Assembly: GCA_903828035.1 (NCBI GenBank)
Contig: CAIKKV010000092.1
Span: forward strand, 1-9,665
Direction of reading: 5' to 3'
From: an uncultured bacterium
GTDB lineage: Bacteria; Verrucomicrobiota; Kiritimatiellia; CAIKKV01
DNA: 9,665 nucleotides
A program made the position numbers and the translations under genes. How positions within the stretch are numbered: the stretch's first letter is position 1; every line of letters starts with the position of its first letter. Under the pieces are notes generated by a model. It ran no database searches. It worked only from the letters and a program-made list of their open reading frames with translations, and was not told the DNA's origin. This document shows, in pieces, positions 1 through 5,770 of this stretch.

Positions 1-187
1 AGATTCCTCGACTACGCTCGGAATGACAGACCCTTGCACACTACCCGGCGCAGATTCCTCGACTACGCTCGGAATGACAGACCCTTGCACACTACCCGGC
101 GCAGATTCCTCGACTACGCTCGGAATGACAGACCTTTGCACACTACCCGGCGCAGATTCCTGGACTACGCTCGGAATGACAGACCCT
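1..187. repeat. 51-bp tandem repeat array, 3.7 copies
   Basis: Copies begin at 1, 52, 103 and 154 with a period of exactly 51 bp. The first two copies are identical, the third differs by about one base (C to T near 134), and the fourth has a C to G change near 162 and loses identity after 187. The array starts at the first base of the window, so it very likely extends further left. Each unit contains the imperfect palindrome ATTCC...GGAAT around a TCGACTACGCTC core. Cores of this kind (TCGACTACGCTC followed by GGAATGACA) are common as dispersed or tandem intergenic repeats in many bacterial genomes. The open frames through it (reading FLDYARNDR) arise only because 51 is divisible by three and are not taken as coding. 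Confidence 0.93.
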
Positions 188-218
188 GTCGTCTACAGTC
201 CGCTGCGTGCGGCGGAAT

Positions 219-248
219 AGGCAAACGCCCAGTAGGCTATTGCCTTTT
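219..248 (+). terminator. Terminator-like hairpin ahead of mdcA
   Basis: AGGCAA (219-224) pairs with TTGCCT (240-245), and an inner GCC (227-229) pairs with GGC (235-237) around a five-base loop. The stem is followed by a short T run (245-248). This resembles a weak intrinsic terminator. It ends only 25 bp before the mdcA start codon, too close to leave room for a promoter between them. It could therefore be a leader attenuator, or an upstream transcript end that only looks like one. The T run is short, so confidence is modest. Confidence 0.38.
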
Positions 249-273
249 CAGCAGGTTTTATGGAGAATCGGGA

Positions 274-1905
274 ATGGACTTTAATCAAAATCGAAAGCGA
301 TATGACGAGCGCCTGTCCCGCACGGCGGCGTACCGCCTGGAGGGCGGCAAGTTTGTGGCGCCGGACCGCGTGGCGGCGCTTCTGGCCGACCTGCTTCAGC
401 CGGGCGACCGCGTCTGCGTGGAGGGGAACAACCAGAAGCAGGCCGACTTTTTCGCCCGCGAGCTGGTCAAGCTGGATCCCGCCCGCGTGCACGGCCTGCA
501 CATGGTCCAGTCGTCCCTGGTGCTGCCCGAGCACCTCGAGCTGTTCCGGAAGGGCATTGCCGACCGGGTCGACTTCGCGTTCTCGGGCCCCCAGGCCAAG
601 GACCTCTACGGGCTGGTCCAGAGCCGGCAGGTGAAGATCGGCGCCATTCACACCTACCTCGAGCTCTATGCGCGGTACTTCATGGATTTGTATCCGCAGG
701 TCAGCCTGGTGGCGGCGGAGCTGTGCGACGAGCAGGGCAATCTCTTCACCGGCTTCAACACGGAGGACACGCCCCTCATTTGCGAGGCGACCCGGTACCG
801 GCATGGCGTCGTGCTGGCGCAGGTCCGGAAAAAGGTGGCGAAATTGCCGCGCGTGGATATTCCCGCGGACCAGGTGGATTTCATTGTCGAAACCGGCGCG
901 GCCGGCTTCATGGAGCCCTTGTTCACCCGCGACCCGGCCACGATCAGCGACATGCAGATCCTGATGGGCATGATGATCCTGAAGGGCATCTACGAGCCGT
1001 ACCAGGTCCAGCGCCTCAACCACGGGCTGGGTTTTGCCACCGCGGCCGTGGAGCTGCTGCTTCCCACCTATGGCGCCGAACTGGGGATGAAGGGAACGTG
1101 TTGCACGCGCTGGATCCTGAATCCGCACCCGACCCTGATCCCGGCCATTGAAGCCGGGTTTGTGAAGCATGTCCACATGTTCGGCGGCGAGCCCGGCATG
1201 GAGGAGTATGTGAAGGCGCGGTCCGATGTTTTCGGCGGCGGCCCCGAGGGGGAGCCGCGCAGCAACCGCTGCACGGCCCACATGGCGGGATTGTACGCGG
1301 TCGACCTCTTCTGCGGCGCCACGCTGCAGATGGACAAGTACGGCAACAGCTCGACGGCGATCAAGGGGATGATCGCGGGGTTCGGCGGCGCGCCGAATCT
1401 TGGCGGCACCCCGCCCGGCCGGCGGCACATGACCGACGCGTTCCGCAAGGCGGGCGGGACCCGCGACGGCGTGTTCCAGGGCCGGAAGCTGGTGGTGCAG
1501 GTGACGCCGACCGCGAGCGAGAAGAAGAAGATCCCGGTTTTCGTGGACGTGCTGGACGCCCAGGCCATGGCGGACGAGGGGCTTTTCGACGTGCCGCCGA
1601 TCATGATCGCCGGCGAGCAGATCACCCACCTCGTGACCGAGCTGGGAATCGCCTATCTGGACGCTTGCCCGGATCTGGAAACCCGCCTCCAGGCGATCGC
1701 CGCCGTGGCCGGAGAGACTCCGGTCGGCCGCGCCTCTAAGCCGGAAGTCCGGGACCGGCTGCGCCAGGCGGGCATCGTCCGCACGGTGGAAGATCTGGGC
1801 ATCGACCGCAGCCGGGCGAACGCCGGCCTGCTTTCCGCGAAGAGCCTCGACGACCTGGTCCGGATCTCCGGCGGGCTGTACCGGATCCCCGAAGGGTTGC
1901 GGTAA
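274..1905 (+). CDS. mdcA: Malonate decarboxylase alpha subunit (acetyl-ACP:malonate ACP transferase)
   Basis: 543 residues, the usual length for MdcA. In characterised malonate decarboxylases this subunit transfers the acyl-carrier protein from acetate to malonate, giving malonyl-ACP for the decarboxylase subunits; it acts in the cytoplasm and belongs to the CoA-transferase fold. Family-like segments run end to end: GDRVCVEGNNQKQADF (44-59), the LHM and EHLELF region (75-91), IGAIHTYLELYAR (122-134), NTEDTP (162-167), EPLFTRDP (214-221), LNHGLGFATAAVELLLPTYG (248-267), LNPHPTLIPAIE (282-293), GNSST (357-361), GFGGAPN (369-375) and the C-terminal THLVTELGIAYL (451-462). The ATG at 274 is preferred because GGAG (262-265) lies eight bases upstream; a frame open to 34 is only repeat sequence. 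The stop overlaps the next start (TAATG). No mdcB, C, D, E, G or H lies in the window, so the in vivo partner is unknown. Citrate lyase alpha is a less likely alternative. Confidence 0.92.
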   Translation: MDFNQNRKRYDERLSRTAAYRLEGGKFVAPDRVAALLADLLQPGDRVCVEGNNQKQADFFARELVKLDPARVHGLHMVQSSLVLPEHLELFRKGIADRVDFAFSGPQAKDLYGLVQSRQVKIGAIHTYLELYARYFMDLYPQVSLVAAELCDEQGNLFTGFNTEDTPLICEATRYRHGVVLAQVRKKVAKLPRVDIPADQVDFIVETGAAGFMEPLFTRDPATISDMQILMGMMILKGIYEPYQVQRLNHGLGFATAAVELLLPTYGAELGMKGTCCTRWILNPHPTLIPAIEAGFVKHVHMFGGEPGMEEYVKARSDVFGGGPEGEPRSNRCTAHMAGLYAVDLFCGATLQMDKYGNSSTAIKGMIAGFGGAPNLGGTPPGRRHMTDAFRKAGGTRDGVFQGRKLVVQVTPTASEKKKIPVFVDVLDAQAMADEGLFDVPPIMIAGEQITHLVTELGIAYLDACPDLETRLQAIAAVAGETPVGRASKPEVRDRLRQAGIVRTVEDLGIDRSRANAGLLSAKSLDDLVRISGGLYRIPEGLR

Positions 1906-3716
1906 TGCGGACGAACCCGGCGGAGGTGACGCTGGCGGAGGTGCGGGACAAGGTGGCGGAGGCGGCGAAGAGGCCGCATCCGAGGCTGTTTGCGGGCTGC
2001 GAGGGGGAGGCGCTCCGGCGGAAGATCGCGGCCGACCCCGCGATGGCCGACTATTTCACGTGCATCCGCGTGTTGGCCGACCAGACCCTGGCAACCCCCT
2101 TGCTGGAGCGGAAGATGACCGGACGGCGACTGTTGTCCGTCTCGCGCGCCTGCCTGGACCGGATGTTCGCGCTCGGCTTCGCCTGGCGTGTGACGGGCGA
2201 AAGGAAATACGCCCGGCGGGCAGCGGCGGAGGCCCTCGCGGTTTGCCGGTTTACGGACTGGAATCCCTCGCATTTCCTGGACACCGCTGAGATGAGCCTT
2301 GCCGTGGCGCTTTGCCTGGATTGGTTGTACGACACCCTGGCGCCCGGGGAGCGGGACGAACTGGCCTTGAGCCTGATTGAAAAAGGCTTGAAGGCCTCGG
2401 AAGCGTCCAACGGGTGGGTTTCGGCTTCCAACAACTGGGGCCAGGTCTGCCACGGCGGAATGACGGCGGCGGCGCTGGCCGTGATGGAAAAGGATCCGGA
2501 GCTGGCGGCGCGGATCATTCACCAGGCCGTGACCCATGTGCCCTTATCCATGGCGGTTTATGCGCCGGATGGCGGTTATCCCGAGGGGCCCGGCTATTGG
2601 CACTACGGAACCATCTACAATGTGCTCCTGATCGAATGTTTGGAAAGCGGGCTGTGTACCGATTTCGGTTTATCCCGCCTGCCCGGCTTCGGCGAGACCG
2701 GAGTCTACATCCAGGTTGCCATGGGGCCCGGTTTCGACAATTTCAACTACGCCGACGGGTGGGCCGGAAAATCGGCTTCGACACTTGTTTACTGGTTCGC
2801 GAACCGGTTTGGCATTCCCGTCAATCCCGCGCTTACGCCCGCCCTCGAAGCGGAGTGGCACGCCCGCGCGATCGGGAAGCCGGATCCGAAGGCGGTGCGC
2901 CAGGGGAGCTTCGAAGTGGAGTTCCTGTTCGCCGGGCTCAAGAAGAATCCGAAGGGAAAGGGGCCGCTGCCACCCCTTGACTGGCAGGATCGCGGCGAGG
3001 TTCCCATCGCCGTTCACCGCGGCAGTTGGGATAGTCCGAACGCGCTGTATGTCGGCATCAAGGCGGGCAGCCCTTCGCATAACCATGGGCAGATGGATAG
3101 CGGCTCCTTCGTGTTGGATGCCCTGGGCGTCCGGTGGGCGGAGGACCTGGGGGCGGAGAGTTACGAGCGGATCGAATCGCGCGGAATGAACTTGTGGAAT
3201 CCGGAGCAGGATTCCGACCGGTGGCGCATCTTCCGGCTCGGCACCTCGAGCCACAACACTCTCGTGATCGACGGCCGCCAGCAGGTTGCGGGCGGCAAGG
3301 CGCTGATTACGGCTTTCTCCGACGATCCCGCTTCCCCCTCCACCACAATTGACCTCACCCCGAATTATGCGGATCAGGCGGCCGCGGTTACCCGCACCTT
3401 CTCGCTGCCGCAGCGCCAGCGCGTGGAGATACGCGATCGGCTGGCCGGCCTCAAGCCCGGCAGCCGGGTCCGGTGGGGCATGGTGACCCGCGCGGCGATC
3501 GGCATCACGGGCAGCCAGGCCACGCTGAAGCAGGAGGGCAAGGCCCTGGCTTTGACGGCGGAGGGAGCCGGCGAGGCGCCGTGGAGGATTTATAATACGG
3601 CAACCCCGCCCGCCGAGTGGGATTCCCCGAATCCGGGAACCGCCATGATCGGCTTTGAGGTGGAGGCCCCGGCCTCCGGGGCCTTAGAGTTCGTCGTGTC
3701 GCTGCTTCCGCTGTAA
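1905..3716 (+). CDS. Heparinase II/III-family protein (polysaccharide lyase-like)
   Basis: 603 residues. The family comprises lyases cutting uronate-containing polysaccharides by beta-elimination, with an N-terminal alpha/alpha toroid and a C-terminal beta-sandwich. Visible hallmarks are HPRLF (25-29) at the toroid entry, NNWGQVCHGG (176-185), DGGYPEGPGYWHYG (222-235), SHNHGQMDSGSFVLDALG (391-408) and SSHNTLVIDG (448-457). His and Tyr residues in these blocks (for example H183, Y231, H233, H392, H394) are candidates for catalytic or metal-binding roles by family analogy; this is not proven. AAGGG (1892-1896) lies eight bases before the ATG, whose A is the last base of the mdcA stop, so the two genes are probably translationally coupled. 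No signal peptide is visible (charged MRTNPAEVTLAEVRDK start), which is unusual because most polysaccharide lyases are exported. It may act on oligosaccharides in the cytoplasm. The substrate cannot be read from sequence. The 3' end overlaps the convergent gene. Confidence 0.82.
   Translation: MRTNPAEVTLAEVRDKVAEAAKRPHPRLFAGCEGEALRRKIAADPAMADYFTCIRVLADQTLATPLLERKMTGRRLLSVSRACLDRMFALGFAWRVTGERKYARRAAAEALAVCRFTDWNPSHFLDTAEMSLAVALCLDWLYDTLAPGERDELALSLIEKGLKASEASNGWVSASNNWGQVCHGGMTAAALAVMEKDPELAARIIHQAVTHVPLSMAVYAPDGGYPEGPGYWHYGTIYNVLLIECLESGLCTDFGLSRLPGFGETGVYIQVAMGPGFDNFNYADGWAGKSASTLVYWFANRFGIPVNPALTPALEAEWHARAIGKPDPKAVRQGSFEVEFLFAGLKKNPKGKGPLPPLDWQDRGEVPIAVHRGSWDSPNALYVGIKAGSPSHNHGQMDSGSFVLDALGVRWAEDLGAESYERIESRGMNLWNPEQDSDRWRIFRLGTSSHNTLVIDGRQQVAGGKALITAFSDDPASPSTTIDLTPNYADQAAAVTRTFSLPQRQRVEIRDRLAGLKPGSRVRWGMVTRAAIGITGSQATLKQEGKALALTAEGAGEAPWRIYNTATPPAEWDSPNPGTAMIGFEVEAPASGALEFVVSLLPL
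3664..3684 (-). terminator. GC hairpin at convergent gene junction
   Basis: Arms AGGCCCCGG (3664-3672) and CCGGGGCCT (3676-3684) form a perfect nine-base-pair stem, eight of them G-C, around a three-base loop. On the minus strand the stem begins at the last base of the TAA stop (3686-3684) of the GH67-like gene; on the plus strand it lies inside the last codons of the heparinase-like gene. No T run follows on either strand, so it is not a classical intrinsic terminator. It may still act as a transcription end, an mRNA 3' stabiliser or a pause site. The structure is certain; the role is inference. Confidence 0.5.
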
Positions 3717-5360
3717 ACAGGTTTCAAGGGCGTGGATGGTGCGAATGTCACACGGGATCGTTCCGTCCTTCAGCGCCCACAGCAGGAAGTTGTATTGCTG
3801 GCGCTTGCAGGAGACCTCGGTCGCGTTGCGCAGGTCGGTGAAGCTGGAGACGAACTCGGAGAAGGCCTTTTTCGGGATCGCGCCCTCGTAGGTCTTGATG
3901 TCGGACAGGATCGCCTCGGCCCGCGCCATGACCGCGGCTTTTTCCTTCAGGACCCGCTGCACGTTGGCCGGGCTGCGGCTCAGCAGGCTTTTCCAGTTTT
4001 TCACGGTGGGGCCGTACCGGAGGAGCTGGTAGTACATGTCGTCAAGGGTTGTCCCGGTTGCGCGAACGCCGCGGATATTGATGGCCAGGGCCTTGATGGA
4101 CTGGCTTTCCAGGACGTAATCCGCCAGCTTCGCGGGAAGCGCCACGCCGTACCGTTTCTTGAGCGCCGCCCGGATCACGGCCCGCATATCGGCGTCCGGG
4201 TTCTTCGCGACCGCCTGGACCACATCAAAGTTCAACAGGCTCAGCCGCCACCAGCGTTCATCCTGGAAGCCGCGGGGAGGGGGGGGTTCGTTGTGTTTGT
4301 CGCCCCAGTCGACCGGGATTCCGGCCACGCCCGCGGCTCCGTGGGAGCGGGCGAAGCGGGCGGCCCGCTGGAACTGGTTCCCGAGGACGTGGAAGCTGTC
4401 GGCGTTCCGGGACGCTCCCTCGAAGGAGAGCTCCACGATCGTGTCGTGCCCCTTCAGGGCCTTGACCCAGGGGTTGAGCGGCAGGTCGATGGAGACATCG
4501 GCCCAGGTCGCCTTGGCGATGAAGCCCATGTCCGAGCCGCGCTGAAGGCGGAGGTACTTCGCGAGATCAACGGACGGCTTGTAGTGCATGTTCCGCGGGG
4601 CGTAGACTTTCGCATGGGCCGGAAGCCAGGCTTTTTCGTAATCGCCCTTGGAGAACTCCATCTGGCGCACGATGTTCTTCTGGTAGACGTCGTCGTGCTC
4701 GTTGAGCCCCCAAAGCCGGTGGAAGAGCCGGATCTTGGGATCCGCGCTGCGCGCGCCCGCCGTGACGGCATCCGCCAGCCACTGGATCATCTGCCAGAAG
4801 GGGATGTCGCGGCACCGCTCGCAGCGGTGGCGGATTTTAGTCAGGGACAGGCTCTCGTTGAAGCTGAACGCATAGGCGTCGAGCCCCGGGGCCGCCCTCA
4901 CGGTTTCGGCGATTTTTTGCGAGATCAGCTCCCGGACCTCGGGATCGGCCAGGCAGGGCTCGCGGTTGGCCCGCGTTTCCGGAGAGCAGTTGCGGTATTC
5001 CTTCACCATGGGGCGGTACAGGGAGGGATAGGCCGATTGCAGCTCGGGGGGGAGGCTGACTTCGTAGCTGTGGACCATTGTTTTGAGCCCCAGCCGGTGC
5101 GCATGCTCGATGGACTCGCGAAGGATGCGCTTTTCGAACTCAATGCCCTTGCTGTTTTTTTTCCGGAGCGCCGCGACGGCGGGGACCGATTCAAGATAGA
5201 GGGGCAGGTCGTCGTGGGGCAGGGGGTTGTCGAGGGAGCGGTGGCGCTTGTGCCCCAGGGTGTGGACAAGCGCCCAGTTGCACCCCATGGCGGCGGCTTT
5301 CTCGCGGGCCTGGGGGGTGATGGCGTAAAGCATGCGGATCGGGAAGGGTGACGGGCTCAT
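3684..5360 (-). CDS. Putative GH67/alpha-glucuronidase-like TIM-barrel protein
   Basis: 558 residues from the ATG at 5360; an upstream ATG at 5426 in the same frame has no comparable ribosome site. The sequence resembles GH67-like or DUF4838-like proteins only distantly. A block AYAFSFNESLSL (about 163-174) is followed by a CERC pair of cysteines (180-183), as in barrel proteins with a Cys-x-x-Cys after the strand-end acidic motif. Further on come DTIVELSFEGASRNADSFH (306-324) and GVAGIPVDWGD (344-354), which recall the Glu-rich 'substrate plus Gly-Val-Gly' strands of alpha-glucuronidase-like barrels. Candidate acids are E169, E310 and E314. There is no signal peptide. Its divergent promoter region faces the URO-D-like gene, and its 3' end overlaps the heparinase-like gene by 33 bp. 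A glycosidase role on uronosyl glycans is inference from weak motifs and context; another barrel enzyme is possible. Confidence 0.45.
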   Translation of the reverse strand: MSPSPFPIRMLYAITPQAREKAAAMGCNWALVHTLGHKRHRSLDNPLPHDDLPLYLESVPAVAALRKKNSKGIEFEKRILRESIEHAHRLGLKTMVHSYEVSLPPELQSAYPSLYRPMVKEYRNCSPETRANREPCLADPEVRELISQKIAETVRAAPGLDAYAFSFNESLSLTKIRHRCERCRDIPFWQMIQWLADAVTAGARSADPKIRLFHRLWGLNEHDDVYQKNIVRQMEFSKGDYEKAWLPAHAKVYAPRNMHYKPSVDLAKYLRLQRGSDMGFIAKATWADVSIDLPLNPWVKALKGHDTIVELSFEGASRNADSFHVLGNQFQRAARFARSHGAAGVAGIPVDWGDKHNEPPPPRGFQDERWWRLSLLNFDVVQAVAKNPDADMRAVIRAALKKRYGVALPAKLADYVLESQSIKALAINIRGVRATGTTLDDMYYQLLRYGPTVKNWKSLLSRSPANVQRVLKEKAAVMARAEAILSDIKTYEGAIPKKAFSEFVSSFTDLRNATEVSCKRQQYNFLLWALKDGTIPCDIRTIHALETCLQRKQRHDEL

Positions 5361-5368
5361 GGCGGTTA

Positions 5369-5373
5369 CTCCT
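5369..5373 (-). promoter_or_regulatory. Ribosome binding site that fixes the 5360 start
   Basis: On the minus strand AGGAG lies eight bases before the ATG at 5360. The next in-frame ATG upstream (5426) has no such site, so the shorter protein is preferred. Confidence 0.75.
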
Positions 5374-5397
5374 GTCAGTGCGACATTGTCTGGAAGC

Positions 5398-5410
5398 TTT
5401 TTGTCAAAAA
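5398..5410. promoter_or_regulatory. AT-rich palindrome upstream of the GH67-like gene
   Basis: TTTTTG-T-CAAAAA is a perfect palindrome with six-base arms around one base, 37 bp upstream of the minus-strand start. Its minus strand contains a perfect TTGACA (5407-5402), but no convincing -10 hexamer sits 16-18 bp further on. It stands out from the GC-rich surroundings and could be an operator or part of a promoter. The role is a guess. Confidence 0.3.
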
Positions 5411-5503
5411 CAGGCGTGCAGCACAAGGGAAATATCCGTTACGAGGGAGGCGGGGGCGACCGTGGCTGTGTTGTTTTGGGCCTTTCTGGCGGCGGCGTGA
5501 TGT

Positions 5504-5542
5504 GGGTTGTTCCATTTTCGCCTGATCGATATGGAACAACCC
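5504..5542. repeat. Perfect 12-bp inverted repeat in divergent region
   Basis: GGGTTGTTCCAT (5504-5515) and ATGGAACAACCC (5531-5542) are exact reverse complements separated by 15 bases. The inner sequence contains ATCGAT. Placed between two divergent genes, it could be an operator for a dimeric regulator or a transcribed hairpin; no T run follows. It lies 143 bp from the leftward start codon and 228 bp from the rightward one. Confidence 0.7.
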
Positions 5543-5545
5543 CGT

Positions 5546-5598
5546 AGCCATCTCGCGCCTGCTCACTGTCGTTCGCATAGGCGGCGCGCGAGATGGCT
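5546..5598. repeat. Perfect 13-bp inverted repeat next to the first
   Basis: AGCCATCTCGCGC (5546-5558) and GCGCGAGATGGCT (5586-5598) are exact reverse complements with a 27-base spacer. Only three bases separate it from the preceding inverted repeat, giving a twin structure. No T run follows the right arm, so a simple terminator is unlikely. It may be a genome-dispersed palindromic repeat or a protein-binding site. Confidence 0.68.
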
Positions 5599-5714
5599 TC
5601 CGCCAAGGCCCGCCAAGAAAATGTTCCTAACACTATTGTTTCCTTGTAACAGCGGTCATCGGGCTTAATGATCGGGATCGAGGGACTATCCGGAATCGTC
5701 TAGGACAGAACAGA

Positions 5715-5743
5715 TTGCCAAGTGAAAGAGGGCCTTCTATAGT
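5715..5743 (+). promoter_or_regulatory. Sigma70-type promoter for the URO-D-like gene
   Basis: TTGCCA (5715-5720) and TATAGT (5738-5743) are separated by exactly 17 bp, with five of six matches in each hexamer to TTGACA and TATAAT. Transcription would start near 5750, giving a leader of about 20 bases with an AAGGA ribosome site (5759-5763) seven bases before the ATG at 5771. A short inverted repeat, TTCTA/TAGAA (5735-5747), overlaps the -10 and could be an operator half-site pair. Confidence 0.65.
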
Positions 5744-5770
5744 AGAAAGAGTGTTAGAAAGGATAAGGCG

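Larger units (their letters stand above)
5361..5770. other. Gene-free divergent control region, 410 bp
   Basis: This is the space between two genes transcribed away from each other (5360 leftward, 5771 rightward). It holds a TTTTTG-T-CAAAAA palindrome (5398-5410), two adjacent perfect inverted repeats (5504-5542 and 5546-5598) and a sigma70-type promoter for the rightward gene (5715-5743). Short frames through it have no family-like content, and I see no tRNA or known riboswitch. Positions 5599-5714 hold nothing I can name. Confidence 0.75.

Noticed and set aside
23..220. 65-residue repeat-encoded small protein
   Set aside because: Translation of a 51-bp tandem repeat whose length is divisible by three; no ribosome site and a typical false gene pattern.
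34..273. Upstream extension of mdcA through the repeat array
   Set aside because: It reads only the repeated FLDYARNDR translation from a TTG start; the ATG at 274 has a proper ribosome site and matches the family start.
193..1629. Long minus-strand open frame opposite mdcA
   Set aside because: It is the antisense shadow of a clear MdcA gene in GC-rich DNA; its translation is rich in Arg, His, Gly and Ala and has no family-like motif or ribosome site.
4279..4286. Run of eight G within the GH67-like gene as a phase-variation tract
   Set aside because: It encodes a PPPP stretch in an intact frame with family-like sequence on both sides; eight bases in GC-rich DNA is not strong evidence of switching.
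3732..5351. Long plus-strand open frame opposite the GH67-like gene
   Set aside because: It mirrors the minus-strand gene codon for codon and has no recognisable domain. The minus-strand gene has a good ribosome site and family-like blocks, so this frame is a shadow.
5385..5407. TTGACA on the minus strand as a full sigma70 promoter for the GH67-like gene
   Set aside because: No acceptable -10 hexamer is found 15-18 bp downstream (candidates such as GTCGCA or TGTCGC do not match), so only the palindrome is reported.
5599..5714. Possible tRNA or small RNA in the divergent region
   Set aside because: No cloverleaf, no T-loop GGTTCGAATCC pattern and no stable hairpin was found there.
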